Source: Xenopus tropicalis
Taxonomy: Eukaryota; Chordata; Amphibia; Anura; Pipidae
Direction of reading: 5' to 3'
DNA: 64,000 bases
Assembly: GCF_000004195.4 (NCBI RefSeq)
Contig: NC_030680.2
Location: forward strand, 140,615,545 to 140,679,544
This document shows positions 32,920 through 43,888 of the stretch, in pieces. The notes beneath the pieces are model-generated. The model was not told where the DNA came from. It saw nothing but the letters and a program-made list of their open reading frames with translations, and did no database searches. How positions within the stretch are numbered: the first letter of the stretch is position 1; the number at the start of each line of letters is the position of its first letter. The position numbers were made by a program, and so were the translations under genes.

Positions 32920-33450
32920 TGCCAAGGAGGCTGCAGATCAGCTGACCCCTGTGAAACAGCCCCCCCCTGTGTTCCAGGCAGCGCTCAGCTCATTCATCGA
33001 CTTTAGGTTCCGACTGCACGCGTTTCACTCCGCCCATAGACTTACTGTAAATAACTGTCCATCCGTGGGCTTTATTGAAACAAATGCACCCAATAAATTC
33101 ACTTACGCCGGGGCCAGTAGCAAATTTACTCTCCCCCAAACGTATTGATTTATTTATTTACTCCTTTCCGCAACAAAACTCCAGCCCAGTGGAAATGGCG
33201 CTCGGCGAGATGGCTAATTTGCTTTAGCGTATACACAAATAGCTGGCCGATTTCCCCGAGACAGGCTAATGAAAGCCAAGCCATGAAGCTGTCTCGCCTA
33301 TGAGAAGTGATGGAGTCGCCTTATTATTGGTTGGGTGCCGAGGCGACTCGGACTGGACATCGTGTCTTTGAACTTTTGAACCGCTGCCTGTTGCGCTGAT
33401 TTATTGATTTTGATATGTCTGTTAAATTCCCCATTGTTTTTTTTAATAAG
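32920..33450. promoter_or_regulatory. Candidate conserved noncoding element
   Basis: About 0.5 kb without repeats, rich in motif-like words (AATAAATTCACTTACGCC, GATGGCTAATTTGC, CAGGCTAATGAAAGCC, ATTTATTGATTTTGAT) with retained CpG. The + open frame 32,858-33,148 shows no domain. Among the more convincing CNE-like blocks of the window, by appearance only. Confidence 0.42.
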
Positions 33451-33639
33451 CCCGGCACATAAACAGGCAGTCTGATGTCTCCTTTTTATTGGGAACTGAA
33501 CCATATGCACTCCTGCCTCCCAGCCCAACAGGACTAACTCTTGGTACCGGCATAGCCCAGTACCCTTTCCCATACGAGGTCCCACTAAATAGCAGTTTTC
33601 AGAGACATATTAGTAAAGATGCCCCTCTACAACCTGCCC

Positions 33640-34620
33640 CCCTCCATGCCTCTCCACTGCCCCCCTCTGATACCCCCACTTGCCTCTCCACTGCTGCCCT
33701 CTGATACCCCCACTTGCCTCTCCACTGCCGCCCTCTGATACCCCCACTTGCCTCTCCACTGCCCCCCTCTGATACCCCCACTTGCCTCTCCACTGCCCCC
33801 CTCTGATACCCCCACTTGCCTCTCCACTGCCCCCCTCTGATACCCCCACTTGCCTCTCCACTGCCGCCCTCTGATACCCCCACTTGCCTCTCCACTGCCG
33901 CCCTCTGATACCCCCACTTGCCTCTCCACTGCCTCCCTCTGATACCCCCACTTGCCTCTCCACTGCCCCCCTCTGATACCCCCACTTGCCTCTCCACTGC
34001 CCCCCTCTGATACCCCCACTTGCCTCTCTGCTGCTCCCCTCTGATACCCCCACTTGCCTCTCCACTGCTGCCTCTGATACCCCCACTTGCCTCTCCACTG
34101 CCGCCCTCTGATACCCCCACTTGCCTCTCCACTGCCCCCCTCTGATACCCCCACTTGCCTCTCCACTGCTGCCCTCTGATACCCCCACTTGCCTCTCCAC
34201 TGCCGCCCTCTGATACCCCCACTTGCCTCTCCACTGCCGCCCTCTGATACCCCCACTTGCCTCTCCACTGCCCCCTCTGATACCCCCACTTGCCTCTCCA
34301 CTGCCCCCCTCTGATACCCCCACTTGCCTCTCCACTGCCCCCCTCTGATACCCCCACTTGCCTCTCTGCTGCTCCCCTCTGATACCCCCACTTGCCTCTC
34401 TGCTGCTCCCCTCTGATACCCCCACTTGCCTCTCCACTGCCCCCTCTGATACCCCCACTTGCCTCTCCACTGCTCCCCTCTAATACACCCATTTACCTCT
34501 CTGCTGCTCCCTTCTGATACCCCCACTTGCCTCTCTGCTGCTCCCTTCTAATACCCCCACTTGCCTCTCTGCTGCTCCCTTCTAATACCCCCACTTGCCT
34601 CTCCGCTGCTCCCCTCTGTG
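33640..34620. repeat. 34-bp minisatellite, about 28 units
   Basis: CTGATACCCCCACTTGCCTC followed by TCCACTGCCGCCCT repeats with 34-bp spacing (33,669 to 33,703 and on). The last four or five units (from about 34,490) are more diverged (TTCTAATACCCCC, TCTGCTGCTCCC). Because the unit has no TTA, CTA or TCA, all three minus frames are open for about 290 codons. These frames are not genes. Confidence 0.97.
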
Positions 34621-34693
34621 CCCAATCATGGGTTTCTGCATTCTAAAAATTGCATGATTTGTTTTTCTTCATGATAAAGCCTTAACCTAGCAC

Positions 34694-35015
34694 TTAAGCT
34701 GGCCATACACGCGTTTCGTGCGATATTTGGTGCGTGTATGCCATGCCAGCGAGTCGACCGATATCGCAGGAAGCTGCTGATATCGGACGACTCGCCGATA
34801 GGGTGGGTTAAAAGATTTTGATCGGGTGCCATAGAAGGCGCCTGAGCAAAATCTGCCGTCAGGACTGAATCGGCAGAAGGAGGTAGAATTCATATTGTTT
34901 GTACCTCCTTATCTGCCGTTTCAGCCCTGAACGTTAGTGGCGGATTGGAACGATCTTTCGTGTGAACGATGGTCGAATGAAAGATCGCAAATCACCACGT
35001 GTGTGGCCACCTTTA
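34694..35015 (+). mobile_element. TTAA-target MITE, GGCCATACAC superfamily
   Basis: It starts TTAAGCTGGCCATACACG and ends GTGTGTGGCCACCTTTA. Internal stems include AGTCGACCGATATCG with CGATATCGGACGACT-like sequence and AGAAGGAGGTAGAATTC with GTACCTCCTTATCTGC. Same subfamily as 18,726-19,047. Noncoding. Confidence 0.82.
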
Positions 35016-35208
35016 CATATGAGTAGGGCTATGGTTGCTGCACTGGTAATTGTTGTTTTGCCACTATCACTGCCCAGGTAGATAGTGGTGAATCTATGGG
35101 GAGGGACTAACTATACAGCTATAGCCCCTCCCCTTAGATGAACTGTTTTTTAAATGGTGGTAGTTAGCTCCTCCCATTAGATTCAGTAGTAGACGGTATT
35201 TATCACTT

Positions 35209-35456
35209 TATTTAATCCAGAATTTGGTTTGGGATTCAGTCTTTTTCAGAGGGATTCCGATTCGGACAAATTCACGTGTCTGGCCGAACCCAATCCAAAT
35301 CCTCAAGATCACTTGACATTTTGTCACATAAACACGGAAGCTGAAAATTTCTAACTGTACAAAGTTCTCTTTACCCCTTCCATTCAGTTCAGTATTCATC
35401 GAAATCTTTCACTTATTCGTCCGAATCCCAAAATAGTAGGGATGTGGTGCTTCCCT
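35209..35456. mobile_element. MITE, diverged relative of the 8,192 element
   Basis: GGTTTGGGATTCAG, CCGATTCGGACAAATTC, GGCCGAACCC and TATTCGTCCGAATCCC are the same kind of inverted GATTCGG words as at 8,192-8,409; TAGGGATG occurs near the right end. Termini are degraded. Confidence 0.6.
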
Positions 35457-35505
35457 AACATCCCCTCCCACTTGCTTCATGGTGTATCAGCTCTGTATAT
35501 GTACA

Positions 35506-35865
35506 GTACGTATGTATATTTGTATTTTATATAGTGTTACATACGCAGCATTGTGCAACAATAAATACAACAAATGGGGTCATTACAGTAATAGATAAAT
35601 ACAAAGTACAATAATGAATACAAACCAAAAGTACAGTTACACTAAAGATTCCACAGAGCTAAGTGACAATAAGACAATAGGATGGAGGTCCCTGCCCTGT
35701 AGAGCTTACAATCTAAATAGGAGGGTAACTTACAGACACAAATAGGAGGGTATTTAGTGGGTGACACTGCAATATAAGTGCCAGTTCCGTTGCTGTGTGA
35801 GTGTCCCAAGAGGGAGTCTGGCAGTTTAGTTCTGAAGAGACTGAGGGAGGGTAAAAAATGAGCTG
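35506..35865 (-). mobile_element. L2-type LINE 3' end, reverse, about 360 bp
   Basis: On the + strand it runs from GTATGTATATTTGTATTTTA through CATACGCAGCATTGTGCAAC, GCCCTGTAGAGCTTACAATC and GGGTGACACTGCAATATAAG to GAAGAGACTGAGGGAGG, the complement of 13,280-13,640. Only the end of the reverse transcriptase region and the tail are included. Confidence 0.85.
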
Positions 35866-36545
35866 AAAATAATAATAATTAGAGCTTGTGTTAATGTATT
35901 TCCCCTTGTCCTAGAGGTGTGGCCCCTTGTGTAGGATTGAGGTACCTGGCAGGACCCCCGTGTATGGGGTGGGGGGGGGGGGCACTGCAGGTTGATAGTG
36001 TGGCAGGAAAGGGTTAAAGAGACGCACTTGGGAGCGCAGAGTACATCACACTCTGTATTAAGCAGCTATTGTTTATTTGAAAGCTTAGCACTGCATTCTG
36101 TATCTCTCCCCCCCCCCCAAACAAAACCCCCATTTTACAGAGGGCCGTTGGGAAGGGAAGCTTGTTATGAAAGGCCTGTTAAAACAAGCAAACAGAACTG
36201 GATGGGAACACAGCGCTGACACCAACACCATTAGCTGTAAAAGTAAAAAAAAAAAAAATTCCATTTCTCTGCAACTATGTTATTGTTTACTTTACCATAC
36301 ACATCCTAATATGGTTACCTCCCTGTCAAACGCCACCGCCGCCGCTGCACTCGCGAAAGAGTGAGGGGCCCCCTCTTGGGAGCAAAGCCTGTGCCGCTGC
36401 CAGGGAGTCAGGAACAAACTCCACAACAGCAATAAGCACAGAGCCGACAAACAGCCGCTGCCGCTGCCTTTAGCAAGCACTGCAGTTCTACAGGCTCTGG
36501 ATCAGTCCCAGTTTATTTCTCACTGATTCCCTATGGAAAGTGGCA
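35866..36545. other. Unique sequence, possible CNE at 36,230-36,480
   Basis: There is a G homopolymer at about 35,969-35,982 and a C run at 36,108-36,118. 36,334-36,348 reads CCACCGCCGCCGCTG, a 15-mer that recurs exactly at about 47,100. No coding frame is supported. Confidence 0.35.
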
Positions 36546-36746
36546 ATTAAGGGTGAAGACACACAGAGCTACTAGTAGCAGCTACTTGTCACGGCTACTA
36601 AAACAGACAATTCTGATCATTTACTGAGAATTGTCTCTACGTGTGTTTTAGCAGAGGCAATTCTCACTATTGTCTATGGCAGGGGATTTTCTGGCGTTTA
36701 TTAGCTGTGACAAGTAGCTGCTACTAAGTAGCTCTGTGTGAAAACC
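36546..36746 (+). mobile_element. MITE, GGGTGAAGACACACAG family
   Basis: It begins TTAAGGGTGAAGACACACAG; arms carry AGCTACTAGTAGCAGCTACT and CAAGTAGCTGCTACTAAGTA. The right terminus is mutated (TGTGTGAAAACCCC). About 200 bp. Confidence 0.85.
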
Positions 36747-36856
36747 CCACTGCATGGCCCAGATTGCTTTCTACAAAGCTGAATAAGAAGGGCCGCAGGT
36801 TGCTCAGCACCCACTGCCATTTCAGCCATAAAACAAATTGAGAACCTAAAAGGCTG

Positions 36857-37605
36857 TAGTGGATAGTCCCGCCCCTTTGATGCACCAATTAATAAGCAGC
36901 AGTGGATAGCCCCACCCCTTCGATGCACCAATTAATAAGCAGCAGTAGATAGTCCCTCCCCTTTGATGGATCAATAAGCAGCAGTAGCTAGCCCCACCTC
37001 TTTAATGCGTCAATTTATAGGCAACAGTAGTTAGTCCTGCCCCTTTGATGTACCAATTAAAGGAAAAGTAACACTAAAATCTATTCTACCCTGCCCCAAT
37101 AATTGCCCTACCCTGCACACCATTTATTATTTTGAATGCTTTATTAGAAAATACCTGCTATAACTTGGCTTCCGGTCATTTGAAATACAGCGATACATGG
37201 ATACAGAAGAAGCAGAATCCACTATGCGATGATCGACTTCTCCTCCTAGCCTTCCTTCTGTATAGGAAGGAGTCGGGCGAGGATCGATCAATCGATCGTC
37301 GCATAGTGGATTCTGCTTCTTCTGCATCCATGTATTTCAAATGACCGGAAGCCAAGTTTTAGCAGGTATTTTCTAATAAAGCATTCAAAATAATAAATGG
37401 TTGCAGGATAGGGCATTTATTGGAGCAGGGTAGAATAGATTTTTTTACTTACAAAATTTTAGCGTTACATTTCCTTTAATAAGCAGCAGTAGATAGTCCT
37501 GCCCCTTTGATGCACTAATTAATAAGTGTCAGTAGCTAGCCCCACCTCTTTGATGCGTCAATTAATATTCAACAGTAGTTAGTCCTGCCCCTTTGATGCA
37601 CCAAT
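36857..37605. repeat. 43-bp minisatellite split by a transposon
   Basis: Units of the form AATTAATAAGCAGCAGTAG-ATAGTC-CGCCCCTTTGATGCACC repeat with 43-bp spacing (36,878 to 36,921 and on). About four and a half units precede 37,057 and three follow 37,480; the T2 MITE lies between. Several units carry small deletions. Confidence 0.9.
37057..37479. mobile_element. T2-type palindromic MITE, TTAA target, site reconstructable
   Basis: The left end is TTAAAGGAAAAGTAACACTA and the right end AGCGTTACATTTCCTTTAA. The whole element is one palindrome of about 200-bp arms, for example GCAGAATCCACTATGCGA against TCGCATAGTGGATTCTGC, and CTTGGCTTCCGGTCATTTGA against TCAAATGACCGGAAGCC. It lies in the 43-bp array. 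Joining the flanks at one TTAA gives CCAATTAATAAGCAGC, exactly as in neighbouring units. A sister copy is at 63,442. Confidence 0.95.
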
Positions 37606-38268
37606 GGGAAATGTTAATAGCCAGTGTGCTGGCCAGAGTGGTTGCTGTAGGGTTCCCATGGCAGCCTGTGCCAGTCGCCTACAGAATCAGATGCGCCACC
37701 CAACCTCTTGCACCCAACACCAGAAATGATGCCGACGACACTTAATAAAAATGTAAGCCCAATACTGTGAGTGTTACAGACTCATGTCCCCCTACAGCTG
37801 CTATGGCACTGGGATTCTGGGGGGGATTTAGCATTATGGGTAAAACAAAAACATGGCAATTGCACCCAGTGCCACCGCCCTAGCGCTGAGTCCCCTCGGC
37901 TCCCCATTGGCACCTGTATGCAGTCAGATTAAAGTGCATAAAAACATGATTAGTGTGGGGAACCAGTAAAAATGCTGCTCACACAAAATGCACCTTTTAT
38001 AAATGCGCCAAAAAGCAATAAGGCAACAAATTCCCTAACAGAAACTTAGTAAGTAGGTTCCTAAAAGGCAGTAGGACTATGGCATTTGCCCAGGGGCATC
38101 CCAGCAACTCCCAGTGGGGAATGTGCAGTAACAGCTGGAGGGCTGGCAGGTTGACCCCCCCCCTAACTTTCCTGCATCCCCAGTCCCCCCCTCTCCTTGT
38201 CCTGATGGGACAGCCCGGTGCTGCTGTGTGTCCCAGGGCTGAGATGGGCTGTTTCTTGTGCAACTGTC
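37606..38268. other. Noncoding sequence
   Basis: No repeat family recognised. GC content rises towards 38,200. Short open frames only. Confidence 0.45.
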
Positions 38269-38304
38269 ACACACACACACACACACACTCACACACACAC
38301 ACAC
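38269..38304. repeat. CA microsatellite
   Basis: Nearly pure CA dinucleotide run with one CT interruption (CACTCAC) near the middle. Confidence 0.95.
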
Positions 38305-38339
38305 TGTGACCCCCCCTCCTGCACTTGTACATTCTGATC

Positions 38340-38571
38340 ACAGGGCCGTTTACTCATTCTAGTGTAAACAGTGCAGTAAATAGTCTCTCTCCCGCTCCCT
38401 CTCCCAGTTAGAGCGTTTGTCAGCAGGCACCGTTGGCTTTACATGCCTCCTCCTGCCTCCCCTGCCCTGGCTACTTGGGACCCTGAGCGAAGCCCCTTTC
38501 CTCTGCATCCCCCCCCCAGCCCTCATGGTACCGACCGTGGCCGCTTACTTCTGCAAGGCTAACACAAAAGG
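38340..38571 (+). other. Possible first exon and promoter, unidentified gene
   Basis: GC-rich, pyrimidine-rich block directly downstream of the CA repeat. An ATG at 38,525 opens MVPTVAAYFCKANTK, and the frame runs into AAAAG-GTAGGT, a strong splice-donor match with GT at 38,571; 46 nt would be coding, leaving phase 1. An upstream ATG at 38,443 opens 39 codons and stops at 38,560, so it would act as an upstream frame. The Kozak context of both ATGs is weak, no TATA box is clear, and the peptide matches no protein I know. A chance donor is quite possible. Confidence 0.22.
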
Positions 38572-39218
38572 TAGGTCGTTACCAACTCCGCGATGGGGGG
38601 GGGAGGAGCGGGAGACTTTTTTTTTCTCACTGGAGACTTGTCTGCCCAAGCAAGGGTTAAAATGTGAATGTAATAGTGAGTAATACAAGTGCGGGGAATG
38701 GTCCCGCTGTCTCCAAACAAGGAAGCCGGGCAGGGAAACGGAGTTGTGGAAATTGTGCAACTTGAGGAAGAAGCGGCCGGGGCTGCACTTTGCTTCTATT
38801 CGGCCGCTTCTCTTGCTCCTACCTCTCTCTCTCCCCCCCCATAGGGTTACACAGGTTCCTGGGGCAGTCACCCCCCCCCCAATAGCGCTGGTGTGTAGCG
38901 CCCCCCCCCCCCCCCATTCACACTTTGGGATAAACCTGCCGGTAGCGCTCCCCTTGCACTGGGCTGTTCCATGCGGAACGTATAGGGGTGTGTGCAAAGG
39001 CGCCTAATGCAGGAGGAAACTTTTACTTTAAATTGTGACGGGCTGGTGCGGAGAGATTGCTGTTACTAAGCTGAGTGCTTCAGCGGGGCCTTATAGTGTT
39101 ATGGAAAGAAACTGTGCGGATGCCCATCTGGTGGCACAACCTGGAACAGGTAACATTGTGTCAAGTAAATAAACAGAGGGACGCCTTTATAGTCACAATA
39201 AGGGCACTGCTGGCCCTC
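38572..39218. other. GC-rich noncoding sequence
   Basis: C-rich runs (38,868-38,880 and 38,900-38,916), scattered CpG, and a minus-strand open frame (38,545-38,997) crossing them without domains. If 38,340-38,571 is an exon this would be the start of its intron. Confidence 0.35.
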
Positions 39219-40746
39219 TCATACCTGGCACAGGTATCCAACAGCTCTCCCTGCCCACAGCTGGGCACCCTGATACATGGCACAGCTCTCCCTGCCCACA
39301 GCCGGGCACCCTCATACATGGCACAGCTCTCCCTGCCCACAGCCGGGCACCCTGATACATGGCACAGCTCTCCCTGCCCACAGCCAGGCACCCTGATACA
39401 TGGCACAGCTCTCCCTGCCCACAGCCGGGCACCCTGATACATGGCACAGCTCTCCCTGCCCACAGCCGGGCACCCTGATACATGGCACAGCTCTCCCTGC
39501 CCACAGCCGGGCACCCTGATACATGGCACAGCTCTCCCTGCCCACAGCCAGGCACCCTGATACATGGCACAGCTCTCCCTGCCCACAGCCGGGCACCCTG
39601 ATACATGGCACAGCTCTCCCTGCCCACAGCCGGGCACCCTGATACATGGTACAGCTCTCCCTGCCCACAGCCGGGCACCCTGATACATGACACAGCTCCT
39701 CCTGCCCACAGCCGGGCACCCTGATACATGGCACAGCTCTCCCTGCCCACAGCCGGGCACCCTGATACATGGCACAGCTCTCCCTGCCCACAGCCGGGCA
39801 CCCTGATACATGGCACAGCTCTCCCTGCTCACAGCCGGGCACCCTGATACATGGCACGGCTCCTCCTGCCCACAGCCAGGCACCCTGATACATGGCACGG
39901 CTCCTCCTGCCCACAGCCGGGCACCCTGATACATGGCATGGTTCCTCCTGCCCACAGCCAGGCACCCTGATACATGGCACAGCTCCTCCTGCCCACAGCC
40001 GGGCACCCTGATACATGGCACGGCTCCTCCTGCCCACAGCCAGGCACCCTGATACATGGCACAGCTCCTCCTGCCCACAGCCGGGCACCCTGATACATGG
40101 CACGGCTCCTCCTGCCCACAGCCAGGCCCCCTGATACATGGCACAGCTCCTCCTGCCCACAGCCGGGCACCCTGATACATGGCACGGCTCCTCCTGCCCA
40201 CAGCCGGGCACCCTGATACATGGCACGGCTCCTCCTGCCCACAGCCAGGCACCCTGATACATGGCACGGCTCCTCCTGCCCACAGCCAGGCCCCCTGATA
40301 CATGGCACAGCTCCTCCTGCCCACAGCCGGGCACCCTGATACATGGCATGGTTCCTCCTGCCCACAGCCAGGCACCCTGATACATGACACAGCTCCTCCT
40401 GCCCACAGCCGGGCACCCTGATACATGGCATGGTTCCTCCTGCCCACAGCCAGGCACCCTGATACATGACACAGCTCCTCCTGCCCACAGCCAGGCACCC
40501 TGATACATGAGGCACCCTGATACATGGCACAGCTCCTCCTGCCCACAGCCGGGCACCCTGATACATGACATGGCTCCTCCTGCCCACAGCCAGGCACCCT
40601 GATACATGACATGGCTCCTCCTGCCCACAGCCAGGCACCCTGATACATGAGGCACCCTGATACATGGCACGGCTTTTCCTGCCCGCAGGCAGACACTGTA
40701 ATACATGGCACAGGTATCTGATGGCTCTCCCCGCCCCCAGCTGGGC
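39219..40746. repeat. 41-bp minisatellite, about 36 units
   Basis: CCCTGATACATGGCACAGCT followed by CTCCCTGCCCACAGCCGGGCA repeats with 41-bp spacing. Two unit types are seen: CTCTCCCTGCCC dominates to about 39,840 and CTCCTCCTGCCC afterwards, with CCGGGC/CCAGGC alternation. Near 40,505 and 40,648 there are short 15-bp partial units (GAGGCACCCTGATACATG). All three minus frames are stop-free for up to 529 codons only because the unit lacks TTA, CTA and TCA; these are not genes. Confidence 0.97.
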
Positions 40747-41499
40747 CCAAGTCTTCCCTTGTGTTTCTTTATTATTATTATTATTTGTACAATCGTTCTG
40801 AAATTGTGTAACATTTGCACTTGAATTATTCATTGCTTTCGTTTAATCTTTGACTTCTTGCTTGCGATGCTACAGTTTGGGATTTCATTTGATCTGCATA
40901 TTTCATCAGAGCATTGCCCAGAGGCCTTGTGGGAAATCATCTTTGGTACTTTTTGCATTTCATCCCATTCGTACGTCCCTTTAGGTTGCGTTGGCATAGT
41001 TGCCAAATAACTCCGATATCTGCAAAGCTATTATTATTATTATTATTTGTTTGACGTTTAGTGATAACTGACTCTTGAGACAGCATCAGGCTGCTGGGAC
41101 TTTAAAGGTTAATAGCAAGCTGGGTGCTGAATTATTCTTGGCTTCATAGAGACATACTGGCCCCCTTCCCTATGCAACCCCTAACCCCTCCACCTGCCTC
41201 TCATTAACCCCAAAGCTGCTGTTGACTGTTGAGGACAGAATGGACTTTTGACATCTGGGGGCCACACAATCTGGGGGGGGCACAGAGTACTCCACTGCTC
41301 AAAGTTGCCTGATTACATTACAGCTTCCATTTGTTTTACCTGCATGGAGCCACGTTTTAACCCTCTACAGCCTGGAAGATTAACACTGCGCTGAACCCCA
41401 CAAACTAAGAATTTCAGGGAAATAATTGACATATCTCCATTTCATCTGATCTTAATAACGCCATTGGATTCACCCTTAAATTTGCACTATTCCGGGTGG
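40747..41499. other. Unique sequence
   Basis: Short ATT runs at 40,770-40,785 and 41,030-41,048. 40,840-41,010 is repeat-free and CNE-like. No gene is visible. Confidence 0.4.
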
Positions 41500-41800
41500 G
41501 GGGGGGTTGCCTTTGAACTCCCTTATTTTCCTGTTGGCCGACAAAGAGCGGAATCTGTAGCCTTTAATTAGACGTGGATATATTCCCACATTGGAGGGAT
41601 TGGCTGGTGGCTGTTCCCTCGTTAAGGCTACTCCCTGCGCGTAATGAGCTTCATCATTAGTTGACGGAGGGAAATTTGCCCTACCGCTACCTTGAAAGGC
41701 ACATCATTTACATAGCACTTCAGAGCCGCCGCTTTAATGGATTCCTCCATGCAGAAAATGAAAAGCTGGGCTCTCTAAATTTTTTAAGATTTTTTTTTTT
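41500..41800. promoter_or_regulatory. Candidate conserved noncoding element
   Basis: Words such as TAGCCTTTAATTAGACG, GCGCGTAATGAGCTTCATCA-TTAG and GCCGCCGCTTTAATGGATTC cluster in repeat-free sequence that ends in a T-rich run (41,787-41,830). No open frame of note. Homeodomain-type TAATTA/TAATGA cores suggest an enhancer, by inference. Confidence 0.42.
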
Positions 41801-42089
41801 TTTTTTTATAATAAATCTTTTTTTTTTTAACTTATGAAAAAAAAATCTAGCGGATGACCGGGGTCTGTGATTATCCTATATCTTCAAAAACGTTGAGGGG
41901 CAGAATATGGGAAAATAAAGAAATTGATGAATTACGGAAGGATTGTTGCTCGGTCCTTTTGCTTTTTTGCTTAAGTGCTTATTATATATGTGGCACAACC
42001 TGCACCCTTGGTCACTAAAGCCCTGGCAAGGGTTAAGAAAAAGGGGGGGGCGGAGGTGGGGGGGCAAGATAAGAGTCCACACATGACAC
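41801..42089. other. Noncoding, T- and G-rich runs
   Basis: T homopolymers at 41,790-41,830 and G runs at 42,044-42,065. Nothing else is recognised. Confidence 0.5.
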
Positions 42090-42699
42090 ATTCCTGCTTG
42101 GAAAGCCTTTTAAGTAAGCAAAGGGAGTTTATTTAATTGCGTGTTCTTGAACATGTCAGGTCAACCTTGTGACGCAGTCAAAAGTTCAAGCAGAAAGGGG
42201 GGGAAAGCGTTCGCCTTACCCTTTAAGTCCCAGCTGCCACCGAGAGTGAGAGTAGAGGGAGAGGCTACAGACGGAGCACTTTACAAGCGGAAAATGAAGT
42301 GCATTTATGGACATTAATAAATCCATGTAATTCTTTACAGCCGTTTATCCGCGCACTGGGGGGGGGGAGAGACGCCGCCGATGTTTTTGTTTTTTTTTTC
42401 CTTTTTGCGCATTTCTCCTTCTCCCTATATTTGTTTTGGGAGCCGGCGCGGCAGTGTACGCGCCAATTACAGCCTTTCATTAGCAAAATTGGGTATTTGT
42501 TTTAAACTTAACCAATCACTTTGATATGCTAATTACGGTGTAATTTAATTTGAGCCCTGTAATGATGATGCCGTTATTATGGACATAAACGATGCCGTTA
42601 AGCTGAGAGTAATCTCATTTGCATACTGTACATGCCACTAAATTAAGCCCTTTCTTCCACTGCTTCTGCTGCTTTCATTTTCCACTTCTTTTCACACAG
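42090..42699. promoter_or_regulatory. Candidate conserved noncoding element with POU and homeodomain motifs
   Basis: TAATTA at 42,530-42,535, an ATTTGCAT octamer at 42,617-42,624, TGACGCAGTCAAAAG near 42,170, and several AATTT/AATGATG words in 42,500-42,640. No interspersed repeat. This is the densest cluster of developmental-factor-like motifs in the window. Open frames here (42,265-42,505) run through G and T homopolymers and are not called. Confidence 0.48.
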
Positions 42700-42933
42700 G
42701 CGCTCGCCTCTGAGCCCACTCTGCGCCAGTCTCGGGGGCTGTTTGATGTGGAGAGGCTGGGCACTACAGGCGTGCGAGGCGCAGCGCTTACAGGCTTCAT
42801 TATGTGCCCGAGCGTCGCTTTAAGGGGCTTATTAGCCGCAGCTCAGATCAATGGCACGGCGAGGAATCGGTCGTGGGCTAATTATTTCATAGGGTCTCCA
42901 TGTTTAGGTCTGACATATACCCCCCTAAAGTAA
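42700..42933 (+). other. Possible terminal exon or CNE, 77 open codons
   Basis: The pyrimidine tract TTCCACTTCTTTTCACACAG ends at 42,699, a good splice-acceptor match. From 42,700 a frame stays open for 77 codons (begins ALASEPTLRQSRGLFDVERL) to a TAA at 42,931. The peptide matches no family I recognise. A GCTAATTATTTCAT homeodomain-like word inside, and the CNE-like flank, favour noncoding conserved DNA. No polyadenylation signal is close behind. Confidence 0.2.
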
Positions 42934-43077
42934 ATCCCCTGTTTGTTTGTGTATTTATTGTATAGTCACCTATTACTGAACTGCTCAGAACCTGCCTGCT
43001 CCGACTCCCTGCAGCCTGCCTTCTCTCTAACCCTAATAGAGAGAGTGCTAGTTAGCCTTTAAATTCACTTCGAGTTA

Positions 43078-43225
43078 TTATTATTAACATTTATTTATAA
43101 AGCGCCAACATATCCCGCAGCGCTGTACAATAAGTGGGTTCCATACATTGGACATACAGAGTAACATATAAAGCAACCAATAACCGATACAAGAGGTGAA
43201 GAGGGCCCTGCCCAAAAGAGCTTAC
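43078..43225 (-). mobile_element. L2-type LINE 3' tail, reverse
   Basis: On the + strand TTATTATTATTAACATTTAT, AAAGCGCCAACATATCCCGC, AGCGCTGTACAATAAGTGGG, and CAAAAGAGCTTACAATCTGC: complement of the 7,184-7,336 tail. It sits in the left part of the MITE that continues at 43,226. Confidence 0.85.
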
Positions 43226-43888
43226 AATCTGCAAGGTTTCAGCTTCTTGCTCAGCAGCTCTCCCTTTTTGGAACTTCAGCAAGGGTCCAGTTTACTTTAG
43301 CAACCTAGACTGGAAGATGAGTAGAGGGGAGGGCCTGAGTGCAAATGTAAGTAATAATAATAATAAGCAATAGGGGTTTTTTTGGCTCCCGGGGTCTGTG
43401 GCCCCCATTTGGAAGCCAGAAAGAGGCAGAAGACAAAGGCAAATACAGGTACGGGACCTATTATCCAGAATGCTCGGGACCTGGGGTTTTCCAGATAAGG
43501 GATCTTTCCGTAATTTGGATCGCCATAACTTAAAGTCTGCTAAAAATCATTTAAACATTGAATAAACCCAACAGAATTGTTTTGCCTCCAATAAGGGGTA
43601 ATTATATCTTAGTTGGGATCAAGTACAGGTACTGTTTTATTATTACAGAGAAAAGGGAATCATTTAACCATGAAATAAACCCAATAGGGCTGTTCTGCTC
43701 CCAATAAGGGGTAATTATATCTTAGTTGGGATCAAGTACAGGTACTGTTTTATTATTACAGAGAAAAGGGAATCATTTAACCATTAAATAAACCCAATAG
43801 GGCTGTTCTGCCCCAATAAGGGGTAATTATATCTTAGTTGGGATCAAGTACAGGTACTGTTTTATTATTACAGAGAAAGGGGAATTAC

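Noticed and set aside
33599..34526. Three minus-strand frames of about 290 codons, Gly/Gln/Arg-rich
   Set aside because: They are translations of the 34-bp minisatellite in three registers; not a gene.
38417..38683. 88-codon + frame across the exon-like block
   Set aside because: Its first codon is TTG, not ATG, and it reads through the splice donor; only the ATGs at 38,443 and 38,525 were considered.
39161..40833. Minus-strand open frames of 529, 502 and 334 codons
   Set aside because: They lie wholly in the 41-bp minisatellite, exist in all three frames, and arise because the unit has no TTA, CTA or TCA. There is no promoter, domain or splice signal.
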